50,106 nucleotides of DNA from Phycisphaerales bacterium UBA2218 (lineage in GTDB: Bacteria > Planctomycetota > Phycisphaerae > Sedimentisphaerales > Anaerobacaceae), in assembly GCA_002327785.1 (NCBI GenBank), contig DCUI01000154.1, positions 171 through 50,276 of the forward strand, read 5' to 3'. This document shows, piece by piece, positions 7,348 through 16,010 of this stretch (its first letter is position 1; each line of letters opens with the position of its first letter). The notes under the pieces were generated by a model. The model saw nothing but the letters and a program-made list of their open reading frames with translations, made no database searches and was not told the DNA's origin. The translations under genes were made by a program, and so were the position numbers.

Positions 7348-8853
7348 ATGTTGACATATATTTGTGTCTTCTTCGGTTCGGCGTATCTGGCCGTGTTCAT
7401 CACGCCCGTCGTGATTCGGCTGGCGAAGCGGATCGGCGTGGTGGATCGCCCAGGCATCCGCAGCGTCCACACCCTGCCGATCCCGAGGATCGGCGGCGTG
7501 GCGATCTATGGGTCCTCGATCTGCCTCATCGTCTCTCTGCTGTTTCTCAACAACCGAATCGGCGATACGTTTTCGAACGTCAGGGTTCAGGTCATCACGC
7601 TGCTTTGCGCCGCCACGGCCGTCTTCGTGATTGGCTTGATCGATGATCTGCGGGGCCTCCCGGTCCGATTCAAATTCATGGTCGAGCTGCTTGGGGCCGC
7701 GGCGCTGTGTCTTGTGGGCGTGCGGATCGGCAACATTGGGATTGGGGGGCACACGATCCACTTGGGCTGGCTGGGCGTTCCGGTTACCCTGCTTTGGATC
7801 GTGGGAGTCACGAACGCCGTCAATATGAGCGATGGCCTGGACGGCTTGGCCGCCGGCGTGGCGGCGATCGCCTGTGGCGTGATTGCGGTCTTCGCCATCC
7901 ACAGCAGCTCGGTGCACACCGGCCCCGCCCGGGATAATGATATCATAATGGCTCTTTTTGCCCTGGCGCTGCTGGGCAGCTTGACGGGTTTTCTGTTCTT
8001 CAACTTCAATCCGGCCAAGGTCTTCATGGGCGATTGCGGTAGCCTGTTCATCGGCTTCACGATCGCCGCGGCCAGTGTGATGTGCGTCTCGAAGTCGGCG
8101 GCACTGATCGGCTTGGCCCTGCCGGCCCTGGCTCTGGGCATCCCGATCTTCGACACGATGTGCTCCATGACCCGGCGGTTCCTGGAACGCCGTTCCCCAT
8201 TCGCCGCCGACCGGAGCCATTTCCACCATCGTCTGATTGAGATGGGCTTGGACCAGCGGCGGGCGGTCATGGTCATCTACGGGGCCACCTTGTTGGCGAC
8301 CGGCCTGGGCCTGCTGTCGCTGGTCGGCAACAGCATATTCTCACTGGTCATCTTCGCGGGCCTCCTGTTTGCGATCTTGTTCCTGTTTCGACTGGCGGGC
8401 TTCATGCATCTGCACGCCGCGATGGCCCGTCTGCAGGAGAAGTACCAACGCTCGTGCACCAGGAGGGACGAACGAATCGCCTTTGACCAACTCCAATTGC
8501 AGTTCCGCCAGGCCCAAGACCCACACCAGTGGCGAACAGCCGTCTGCGAAGCGGCGAAGAAGATGGAGTTCGCCTGGATCGCCGTCAAGACGACCTTTGA
8601 GGACGGCCGGGTCGAAGAGGAACTCTGGCGCCCGCCGGAAGGCAAGCCGGACCTCTCGCGGATCGTCACGATGACGATCCCACTGGCCAACGGCCACGAG
8701 CCGGGTATTTCCCAGCAACTCGAAATCGCGATCTGTGTCAACGGCTCCCTGGAGGCGGCCGGCCGCCGGGCGACGCTCTTCGGCCGATTGATGGATGAGA
8801 ACCCCTCCGGTCTGATGGGCCGCGACCGGCTCGGCACGATGCGTGTCAAGTAG
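7348..8853 (+). CDS. WecA/TagO-type undecaprenyl-phosphate sugar-1-phosphate transferase
   Basis: The 501-residue polytopic membrane protein transfers a sugar-1-phosphate, usually a HexNAc, from UDP-sugar to undecaprenyl phosphate, which starts repeat-unit synthesis. Family motifs visible are GLIDDLRGLP, NAVNMSDGLDGLA (catalytic Asp block), FNFNPAKVFMGDCGSLF and the HFHHRL loop. The membrane part ends near residue 350. The remaining ~150 residues are hydrophilic, so the protein is longer than the usual ~350. The start at 7348 has GGAGGGGAAG right before it. The gene follows the autokinase after 165 bases. Confidence 0.92.
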   Translation: MLTYICVFFGSAYLAVFITPVVIRLAKRIGVVDRPGIRSVHTLPIPRIGGVAIYGSSICLIVSLLFLNNRIGDTFSNVRVQVITLLCAATAVFVIGLIDDLRGLPVRFKFMVELLGAAALCLVGVRIGNIGIGGHTIHLGWLGVPVTLLWIVGVTNAVNMSDGLDGLAAGVAAIACGVIAVFAIHSSSVHTGPARDNDIIMALFALALLGSLTGFLFFNFNPAKVFMGDCGSLFIGFTIAAASVMCVSKSAALIGLALPALALGIPIFDTMCSMTRRFLERRSPFAADRSHFHHRLIEMGLDQRRAVMVIYGATLLATGLGLLSLVGNSIFSLVIFAGLLFAILFLFRLAGFMHLHAAMARLQEKYQRSCTRRDERIAFDQLQLQFRQAQDPHQWRTAVCEAAKKMEFAWIAVKTTFEDGRVEEELWRPPEGKPDLSRIVTMTIPLANGHEPGISQQLEIAICVNGSLEAAGRRATLFGRLMDENPSGLMGRDRLGTMRVK

Positions 8854-9009
8854 TTGCTGCGCGTCAATGCGAAGTACGAAGGGTCCATCGAAAGACAGTT
8901 CTACAAGGCCATCGACCAGCTCGAGCGGCTCCAGAGAATCCGCGCCGGGGACCAGGTCCCCGCCCCCGTGAACATCGACTTGGCCGTCGATACTGAAAAT
9001 CCCGGCTGA
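8854..9009 (+). pseudogene. In-frame 51-codon open stretch after the wecA-like stop, probable ORF remnant
   Basis: Directly after the TAG of the transferase gene the same frame stays open for 51 codons, starting with TTG. It encodes an amphipathic helix-like text including KYEGSIERQFYKAIDQLERL and GDQVPAPVNIDLAV. It reads as protein-like, unlike random intergenic sequence. It resembles a short helical segment that I recall recurring in hypothetical planctomycete proteins, but I could not verify this. It may be a decayed small ORF, or the former C-terminus of the transferase lost to a stop mutation. Confidence 0.35.
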
Positions 9010-9233
9010 CCAGCCGAAGCAACATACCAGAAACGAGCGACGAGAGACGTCGATGTTACCGCGAACCACGCGAGCCGAGCGGCGAGACACGAATGCAAAA
9101 TGATCCGCCAGGGAGATTGCGAAGCTGAGTGCGACGTGGTTTCTGTAGCAGGCGATCAGTGGTGAGAAGGAGTAATTCCAGTGAAATCTGTGGATAGGTT
9201 CTTACCCATGAAGTGGCAGGCCAGCCGGGCATA
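8854..9233. other. 380-bp gap between wecA-like gene and flippase
   Basis: Apart from the 51-codon open stretch at its left end, I see no gene, strong promoter or terminator hairpin here. The neighbours on both sides read in the same direction. Confidence 0.5.
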
Positions 9234-10733
9234 ATGTCGGATCTTCATTCCTCGATTCGCAAGAGCAGCGTATGGATGATTGCTCGCTTGGGTATCTCTT
9301 TGACGGTAGGGGCGTTCGTCACCACCTACATCATCCGCAGCCTTACGGTCAAGGACTATGGCATTTACGCCGTGTTATACTCGTTGATCGGCTACGTCAG
9401 TGTGATCGGATCTCTGGGCATTCCCGCAGTGTGTCAGCGGTTCGTCCCCGAGGCGCTGCAGCAGAAAGAGTACTCGCTGATCAAGCAATTGGTATTTCGG
9501 GGGTTGATCCTGCGCGTCGTTCTCTCGGTTGCCACAGTCTGCATGATCCTGTTGTTTCATGGTCCTATCGGCCGTCTACTGAAGGTTGACGGGTTTGTCG
9601 GATACTTTTCGATCTTCGCTTGGGGAATCGTTCTCTCGCTGGAGGCCAGCCTCCTGACCAGCGTGCTGCACTCGCTGTTCCTGCACAAGTACTCGGTGAT
9701 TGCCAGCACGCTGTACACAATCTTTCGCGGGGGTTGCGTCTGTGTGCTCCTGACAATGGGATTGGGTATTCGTGGTGTTCTCTGGGCTGAGGTAGCCGCG
9801 TGGGGTCTGTGGGCTCTTCTCCAATACTTGGCCTACTATTTCCAATTCGCCCGGCTACACACTGGTGGTGAAGAGACAGCCCTTCCCTTGTATCGGTATG
9901 TCCGATATGGCGGCCTGTCGTCACTCAACGATATTGGCGGGTCCATACTTGGTGTCTCTACGGACTTCTTCATCATCACCGTATTCCTTGGACCGGAAGC
10001 GGTTGCCCTCTACGCCTTCGCTGATCGCGTTATCAGGATATTCGCTCACGTTCTGCCCCACGTTGTGTTGATCGATGTGATCCGGCCAACCTTCTTCACG
10101 AAGTACGCGGAAAGCCGCAATAAGCAGCATCTGGCGGCCATGTTCAACCTGTTGGTGAAGATCGGTGCATTCTGCGTCATTCCACTGGCAGCCGGCATGT
10201 TGGTGCTGGGCGACAAGATGATCGCGATCGTCTTCAAGCCGGAGTACCTGACGGCCAAGTGGATTCTTTGGCTGCTTATGGCCTTCACCACGATCAACAT
10301 TTTCGCACAACCGACCGGCTTGGTTCTGCAGGCGGTCGAGCAGGTGCAGATCAATCTCTACAGTAAGATATTCGCGATTTATAACCTGGTTGTGGAACTG
10401 CTGGTGATTCAGTGGTTTGGCGTCACAGGGGTTGTGCTGGTGACCTGTTCGGCCGTGCTGTTCAAGAACCTATTCTGCTACTATTATGCAAAGAAGTATG
10501 CTGGTCTGCGGATCGACTGGCGATCACTGGGGACGATTGCAGCCAATGCGGTCATAATGATGCTGGTCCTCTGGCCCCTGCGCCAATTTGTGGATACTTT
10601 CGTGTCACTGTCCGCTGTGGTTGTCGTCGGCATGCTCGTCTATCTGGTGTCATCTTGGTACAATAAGGCGTTCAACTCACAGGAACGTGGGTATATCAAC
10701 CGAATTGTAGGCTGGCCTGTATGCGGTTTTTGA
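9234..10733 (+). CDS. Wzx-like oligosaccharide flippase (MATE/MOP superfamily)
   Basis: The ~499-residue protein is almost wholly hydrophobic, with about 12-14 membrane helices, and opens with SSIRKSSVWMIARLGISLTV. The N-terminal region through FVTTYIIRSLTVKDYGIYAV matches the polysaccharide flippase pattern (TxxLxxxDYGxY). Flippases of this kind move undecaprenyl-linked repeat units across the inner membrane. The ATG at 9234 is chosen; an in-frame GTG at 9213 is an alternative, and neither has a strong ribosome-binding site. Position between the initiating transferase and the glycosyltransferases supports the call. Confidence 0.88.
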   Translation: MSDLHSSIRKSSVWMIARLGISLTVGAFVTTYIIRSLTVKDYGIYAVLYSLIGYVSVIGSLGIPAVCQRFVPEALQQKEYSLIKQLVFRGLILRVVLSVATVCMILLFHGPIGRLLKVDGFVGYFSIFAWGIVLSLEASLLTSVLHSLFLHKYSVIASTLYTIFRGGCVCVLLTMGLGIRGVLWAEVAAWGLWALLQYLAYYFQFARLHTGGEETALPLYRYVRYGGLSSLNDIGGSILGVSTDFFIITVFLGPEAVALYAFADRVIRIFAHVLPHVVLIDVIRPTFFTKYAESRNKQHLAAMFNLLVKIGAFCVIPLAAGMLVLGDKMIAIVFKPEYLTAKWILWLLMAFTTINIFAQPTGLVLQAVEQVQINLYSKIFAIYNLVVELLVIQWFGVTGVVLVTCSAVLFKNLFCYYYAKKYAGLRIDWRSLGTIAANAVIMMLVLWPLRQFVDTFVSLSAVVVVGMLVYLVSSWYNKAFNSQERGYINRIVGWPVCGF

Positions 10734-10838
10734 AGCTGTGCAGAGTGTTTCCGGTTCGCCTGAGGAGTTCACGGGGCCATGTGTGTTGTCACAGGACGAC
10801 ACAACGCTTAGGCTGGTCATACGAGGAGAAAAGGTCAT

Positions 10839-11678
10839 ATGCCCAAGTGGGAACAAATCTGTTGGGTGGCTCGTCTGCCTGGCGGGAAGTGGTTTCTTGG
10901 GCTTCTCGGCTCGTGGTGGGCATCACGTGTGGCTAAGACTGGCACCAGGGTGTTCTTTGATCAGGTATGGGTTCACGGGACGCCTGAGGGTTATGTTGCG
11001 CACCGGAAAATAAAACCCGGTACTTCCATTGCCGAGTTGTGCGCAGTGACCAGGGATTACTACCTGTACCTCTATGACCCTAAGCCTGGTGACATCGTTG
11101 TCGATATCGGCGCCGGCATCGGTGCCGAGACTCTGACGCTTGCTCGGGCAGTAGGCCCCACGGGTCTGGTCGTATCGATAGAGGCTCATCCGGAGACGTT
11201 CACGTGTTTACGGAAGCTGTGTGAGTACAACGGCCTGGACAATGTGGTGCCAATCAAATGCGCGGTTGCCGAAAGAGAAGGCGCGCACTTATGCATTGAA
11301 GACCACAAGAGGCACATATCGAACCGTGTTGTGGAGGATGACACGGGAATCCAGGTGAGAGTCACCACTGTGGATGCTGTGATCAGAGAAATAAAGCTCA
11401 GCAGAATCGATTTTCTGAAGATGAACATTGAGGGAGCGGAGAAGCGGGCGATTATTGGAATGACCAATGCGATACGGATCACTCGCAACATTGTGATTGC
11501 ATGTCATGATTTCAGGGCAGATAGAGATGGCCTTCCTGAAATGTGCACCAAACAGTGCATAGTTGACTTCCTGCAGGCGAATGATTTCGAGATCACGACA
11601 AGGATGAATGACAGCAGACCTTGGGTGCGGAATCATGTTTACGGAACGAATAGACGGTACGTTGGTTACTGCCCGTAG
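10839..11678 (+). CDS. FkbM-family SAM-dependent methyltransferase
   Basis: The 279-residue protein has the SAM-binding glycine motif VVDIGAGIGAETL near residue 86, then VVSIEAHPETF. The FkbM-type acidic block RIDFLKMNIEGAEKRAI lies near residue 190. FkbM proteins usually O-methylate sugars in surface polysaccharides or natural products. The first ~60 residues (WVARLPGGKWFLGLLGSWW) may form a membrane-associated helix. The start is supported by GAGGAGAAAAGG upstream. The target sugar is unknown. Confidence 0.88.
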   Translation: MPKWEQICWVARLPGGKWFLGLLGSWWASRVAKTGTRVFFDQVWVHGTPEGYVAHRKIKPGTSIAELCAVTRDYYLYLYDPKPGDIVVDIGAGIGAETLTLARAVGPTGLVVSIEAHPETFTCLRKLCEYNGLDNVVPIKCAVAEREGAHLCIEDHKRHISNRVVEDDTGIQVRVTTVDAVIREIKLSRIDFLKMNIEGAEKRAIIGMTNAIRITRNIVIACHDFRADRDGLPEMCTKQCIVDFLQANDFEITTRMNDSRPWVRNHVYGTNRRYVGYCP

Positions 11679-11747
11679 GACTTCACAGCTCGTTGAATCT
11701 ACGCCCGCGGGTGTCAAACAGTATTTGCACGGTACTCTTGCATACCC

Positions 11748-12920
11748 ATGACAAGATTCGCCTTCGTCATGCCATATCACATTTCGCAGAACCGTGGAGG
11801 CGGTGCGGAGGTACAGGCATGGTTTCTGGCCGCTGAACTTGCGAGGCGAGGTTACGATGTCCATTATATCTGCCAGAGTGTTGTGCCTGAGAAGAGCGGA
11901 CAAACGGAACATCTTTTGGGGGTGGATGTACATTGGCTTCCTCAGTCTGGACGCTTCCTCTGGGTGGATGCGGGCAAGTACTACCGATCTCTGACCGCGA
12001 TCATGCCGGATATCGTCGTTCAACGCATGTCTTCCTGCATCACGGGGATGATCGGGAAGTTCTGTCGGAGGTACGGGCGGAGTTTCGTCTGGATTTGTAC
12101 CGACAATGCCTCACCCGATCCCTGGATGCACGTGTCGAGGCAACGACAGATCTATCGCCATATGGAGGTGACTTGGCCGAAACGATTGCTGTTCTCTGGC
12201 AATGCCATCATCTGCGACATCATGCGACAGAGGGGGCTGCGCTGCGTTAACCAGGCATTCACACAGAATGACATCCAACAGGAAGAACTCAGACGCAGTT
12301 GCGGCGTGAATTCGCAGCGCATAATCTCAGGCCACCCGAGACCCCAGAATGTTCTGCCTGCTTGTGACAAGCTTGCCAATGCGATGGTGCTGTGGGCGGG
12401 TAATCTCGGGTACAATAAGCGCCCAGAGCTCTTCCTGGAACTTGCACGCAGTTGTCTCGCCACCAACCTACGTTTTGTCATGGTTGGCGGCGGAGTCTCG
12501 GAGCAGCGTGTTCGTGGTCTTTTCCGAGACATGCCTGCCAATCTGGAGTGGAAGCACAGATTACCTCTTGATGAAACGACGAGCTATTTTGACAGGGCAA
12601 CATTCTTCACGAACACTTCGGTGAAGGAGGGGTTTCCGAACACCTTCATCCAAGCGTGGCTGCGAGGCGTGCCTACGTTTTCCCTTGGCGTTGATCCAGA
12701 TCGGGTGATCATCAAGAATCGTCTGGGGTATGTAGCGACGGATCTCAATGACCTCAGGCAGAGACTCCTACATCTCGCCAGCTCGCCGCAGGAATATGCT
12801 GAACTGTCGAACAATGCACAACGCTATGCCATCGCGAATCACACGATAGCAGCAATGACAGAGCATTTTCTGAGGGTCCTGCAGTCTGTTGGCATTATGG
12901 CGCACCAAGGGAGTCAGTGA
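11748..12920 (+). CDS. GT-B fold glycosyltransferase (family 4-like)
   Basis: The 390-residue cytosolic enzyme starts with a glycosyltransferase-4 N-terminus (FVMPYHISQNRGGGAEVQ; glycine-rich nucleotide-sugar loop). The C-terminal Rossmann domain has VLWAGNLGYNKRPELFLELA and the donor-site stretch NTSVKEGFPNTFIQAWLRG, equivalent to the usual E-G-F-P/E-A-x-A-x-G motif. It probably adds one sugar to the lipid-linked repeat unit. Its stop (TGA) is one base before the next start, indicating translational coupling. Donor and acceptor cannot be read from the sequence. Confidence 0.87.
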   Translation: MTRFAFVMPYHISQNRGGGAEVQAWFLAAELARRGYDVHYICQSVVPEKSGQTEHLLGVDVHWLPQSGRFLWVDAGKYYRSLTAIMPDIVVQRMSSCITGMIGKFCRRYGRSFVWICTDNASPDPWMHVSRQRQIYRHMEVTWPKRLLFSGNAIICDIMRQRGLRCVNQAFTQNDIQQEELRRSCGVNSQRIISGHPRPQNVLPACDKLANAMVLWAGNLGYNKRPELFLELARSCLATNLRFVMVGGGVSEQRVRGLFRDMPANLEWKHRLPLDETTSYFDRATFFTNTSVKEGFPNTFIQAWLRGVPTFSLGVDPDRVIIKNRLGYVATDLNDLRQRLLHLASSPQEYAELSNNAQRYAIANHTIAAMTEHFLRVLQSVGIMAHQGSQ

Positions 12921-12921
12921 G

Positions 12922-14052
12922 ATGTTGCGAGTGATCCACGTAGCCCACCAGCCTGCCCCCTATGGAATAGGGACATTGCTCATCGACCTGTTACGGTGTC
13001 AGAAGAGCGGATATCGAGATATTGAGGTCGCTGTCGCGTTTCATGCCGATGGTCCTACGATGGCTACGTATCGGGGCATAGGAGTTCCAGTCCACTGCCT
13101 GGAGCTGTCAAGCGGCCGCGACCCACGCATATTCACTCGGCTACGGAAGCTCTTCCGGGACTGTGACATTGTGAATCTGCACTCGCATTCGCCTTGGGCT
13201 CTGCTGGCGGCCAAGGCCGCGAGAAAGAAGGTGGTCTTCACCTTTCACGGTGCCCTCGGTCTCCGAAAGGGCCGTCTGGGACGGCTGCAGAAGGCCTATC
13301 TGCGTCGTCTGCTGGTCCGGTACTGTGACAAGGTGACGTTTGCGTCTGCGAGTTCGCTCTCCAAGTATGAGAACGCAGTTGGCTGCAAGGGTGAACACGA
13401 GGGAGTGGAAGTGTTTCCGTACGGCTTGAGTGTGCATGAGGTTGTTCCTACAAAGGATAGAGAGGTAGTCCGCCGAGAGTTGGGTCTGCTCGGCTGCTTT
13501 GTTGTGGGGACAGCTGCGCGGATGTGCCCTATCAAGAGGATTGACAGGCTTATAGATGCCTTTGCGATGTTGCCAAGGGAGAACGCAGCCAGGCTACTGA
13601 TTATGGGTGATGGTGACAGTGCCTACGAGGCTATGCTCCACGACCGGGTCCGCGATCATGTACTGAATAGTCGAGTGTTGCTCTTGGGATACCGGGCCGA
13701 TGCAATAGATTTGATCGCTGCCTTGGATGTGTTTGTTCTCCCGACCGGCGCTCCTGGCGAGACGTTTGGCCTCGCTTTGCTGGAGGCTATGTCTTTGGGT
13801 ATTCCGTCGATTGTGTTTGAAGATGGTGGGGGTGCCGTGGAAGTTCTTGGCGACAGTGGCTTTGTTGTCAAAAATCCCGGCGAGTTATGTGATCTAATAA
13901 TCAAGCTCCAGGCGGATGCACCTATGAGGCACTCCGTTGGTTGCCGCGGGCGGACGCGAGCGGAGTTGTTTGATATCAGCCATACGGCAGATCAGTTCTA
14001 CAGAGTCTACAAGTCATTAGTGCAATGTCGACCTGGGATGGCCGGACAGTGA
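12922..14052 (+). CDS. GT-B fold glycosyltransferase (family 4-like)
   Basis: The 376-residue enzyme begins MLRVIHVAHQPAPYGIGTLL. Mid-protein HSHSPWALLAAKAARKKVVF and TFHGALGLRKGRLG match the N-terminal domain of GT4 enzymes, and PTGAPGETFGLALLEAMSLG is the classic E-x7-E donor motif. The start at 12922 is chosen because TGAGATG couples it to the previous gene and AAGGGAG precedes it. A longer in-frame version from 12889 would overlap the upstream gene. It probably extends the repeat unit. Confidence 0.9.
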   Translation: MLRVIHVAHQPAPYGIGTLLIDLLRCQKSGYRDIEVAVAFHADGPTMATYRGIGVPVHCLELSSGRDPRIFTRLRKLFRDCDIVNLHSHSPWALLAAKAARKKVVFTFHGALGLRKGRLGRLQKAYLRRLLVRYCDKVTFASASSLSKYENAVGCKGEHEGVEVFPYGLSVHEVVPTKDREVVRRELGLLGCFVVGTAARMCPIKRIDRLIDAFAMLPRENAARLLIMGDGDSAYEAMLHDRVRDHVLNSRVLLLGYRADAIDLIAALDVFVLPTGAPGETFGLALLEAMSLGIPSIVFEDGGGAVEVLGDSGFVVKNPGELCDLIIKLQADAPMRHSVGCRGRTRAELFDISHTADQFYRVYKSLVQCRPGMAGQ

Positions 14053-14142
14053 GAAATGGCATACGCCCGTCAGGTTGAAGGGGCCTTGCTCCCCTGAGAG
14101 CGCATAGCACGGGGAACGTGTGTTGGATCAGTCGAGACTGGT

Positions 14143-15942
14143 ATGACGTACAGCCTTCATATTCCACATCTTCAAGCGACGGTCAGCGGGATCGCCAGCC
14201 TGAGAAAGCAGAGTTTTGCTCGGGCTGTGGGCCCGGAAGACACCGTGTTGTTTCAGACCGCACACTGCGTTATTGTTGCGACGGGAGCAGTCCCTGGGGT
14301 CGAGAACTGCCCCACGGATGATGTGTGTGCATTGCTTGTGGGTCGCGTGTATACGCCATGTTTTTCGATGAGAGCTCTGGCGGATGAGGCCACGCGGGAC
14401 ATATTAACCACACCGGCACTGCTGAGGGATTTGGAAGGGAGCTTCCGCTTCGTTCAGTTCTCCTCAAGGAATGGAGATGCAACACTTCTCCTTGCAACTG
14501 ACCGATTTGGCAGCCGCCGGCTGCTGTACACAGTCAGAAATGATACACTGTATTTCTCCACTCACTTGAACGCTCTTAGCCGATTGCTGCCGGAAGGTAC
14601 CTTTAACGTATCGCGGAGGGCCCTCCTTCATTACTACAATTTTGGCTTCACGCCTAATGATGCTACCCTTATCGAGGGTATAGGCAAAGTGCCCCCCGGC
14701 TCGTGCCTTGAGTTCTCGCGCGAGGGACTGGCTGTGACGTCCTATGCGAGACTTGGAGGATTGTTTAGGCCCGAGGAGTATGCTTCACAAAGTATCGAGG
14801 AAGCCACCAAGTATTTGGATTGTACCGTTCATCGGGCAGTGCGTGCTCACTATGATGATGGTGAGACAATTGGATGTCTCCTGAGCGGAGGAGTAGATAG
14901 TGGCTATATTGCGTGCGCGCTGCGAGATCTTGGAGCGCAGGTACATGCGTACAACATAGCATATGGAGATGTATACAACGAACATGATCGAGTGGACCGG
15001 TTGGTGAGTCATTTGGACCTCGCGGTGCACAAGATAAGGCTCACACCGCGGCCGATCATTGAGAATTACCACTACTCGAATTCCATCTGTAGTGAACCTG
15101 TTAGCTTCAACAACGCAACAATCCGTTTGGCTGCTGATGTGGCGAGTCGAGACGGGGTAACATGTCTCTTTGATGGAGATGGAGCCGACCGCTTGTTTCT
15201 GGGTATGGTTAGATCTGCTGCTCTGCTGCGAGCCATCCGGATGTACAAGCGACTCGACCACATCGGCTTGGCTCGTATCTCTGGGTACGTAGCACGATGG
15301 CTTCCTGGCCCGGAGTTCCGAAAACTGTCAAATCACTTTCTAAACTGGAGTTCTGGAATCCCACCCTATGCTGAAAGAAGACTGAGTCCCGATGGGCCAT
15401 ATGATCGTGAGTACGAACGACACGTGTTCCAAATGGCGATCAAATGCATTTGGGATGAATTCTGTACGGAGTTTCCGGGGCGCATCGATTCCCATGGGCT
15501 GTTCTTCACATTTCAGGGGATCAAAATGTGCCCTGAAATGTTTTTTTGCGATCTCAGTGAACTGGAGTCTGATCTCGGCATCGCCCGAGCGGCAGCTTAT
15601 TGGACGAACGATCTCGTGTCGTTAGCCCTGAGCACTCCTGTGGAGTGGAAGGTACATGCGAATACCACCAAGTACCTGCTGCGTTTGGCTGCCGGCTATC
15701 GTTTTGATCCATCATACTGGATGCTGCCGAAGATCGGGTTCCAGGATTCACTATGTTTCTGTACACAGTCGGAGGAAGGGCGGAAGTGGCGGGATCAGAT
15801 GCGCAGAGAAATCCTTGTGTCTGAGGAATACTCTCTGCTAAGAGATATGCTTCCACATGGACATGTTGAGCATGATCGACTTCTCGCCGTCAATGCCTGG
15901 AGAAGACAAAACGCTTCAGCACGATGGCTGTTGGGAACGTGA
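14143..15942 (+). CDS. Asparagine synthase-like amidotransferase lacking the glutaminase Cys
   Basis: The 599-residue protein has asparagine-synthetase architecture. The N-terminal Ntn-type domain keeps its second half (LEGSFRFVQF, LLLATDRFGSRRLLYT), and the C-terminal synthase domain has the PP-loop LLSGGVDSGYIA near residue 246 and FDGDGADRLFLG near 347. Active glutaminase domains begin Met-Cys; this one begins MTYSLHI with no alternative Cys start in frame, so glutamine hydrolysis looks lost. It might use free ammonia, act as an adenylating amide or ester former, or be regulatory. In this setting it may amidate a uronic acid or similar sugar. The codons look noticeably more A/T-rich than in flanking housekeeping genes, hinting at transfer. 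Confidence 0.82.
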   Translation: MTYSLHIPHLQATVSGIASLRKQSFARAVGPEDTVLFQTAHCVIVATGAVPGVENCPTDDVCALLVGRVYTPCFSMRALADEATRDILTTPALLRDLEGSFRFVQFSSRNGDATLLLATDRFGSRRLLYTVRNDTLYFSTHLNALSRLLPEGTFNVSRRALLHYYNFGFTPNDATLIEGIGKVPPGSCLEFSREGLAVTSYARLGGLFRPEEYASQSIEEATKYLDCTVHRAVRAHYDDGETIGCLLSGGVDSGYIACALRDLGAQVHAYNIAYGDVYNEHDRVDRLVSHLDLAVHKIRLTPRPIIENYHYSNSICSEPVSFNNATIRLAADVASRDGVTCLFDGDGADRLFLGMVRSAALLRAIRMYKRLDHIGLARISGYVARWLPGPEFRKLSNHFLNWSSGIPPYAERRLSPDGPYDREYERHVFQMAIKCIWDEFCTEFPGRIDSHGLFFTFQGIKMCPEMFFCDLSELESDLGIARAAAYWTNDLVSLALSTPVEWKVHANTTKYLLRLAAGYRFDPSYWMLPKIGFQDSLCFCTQSEEGRKWRDQMRREILVSEEYSLLRDMLPHGHVEHDRLLAVNAWRRQNASARWLLGT

Positions 15943-16010
15943 AATCGACTGTCGATGACAGACACCCTGGTTGAGCAAATGGGTGTTTGCATTGGCTTTG
16001 GACTGAATTG

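Noticed and set aside
6115..8229. 704-codon minus-strand open frame
   Set aside because: It is antisense to the autokinase and WecA-like genes, both with clear family motifs. Its product is low-complexity, rich in R, D and H, as expected of a GC-rich shadow frame.
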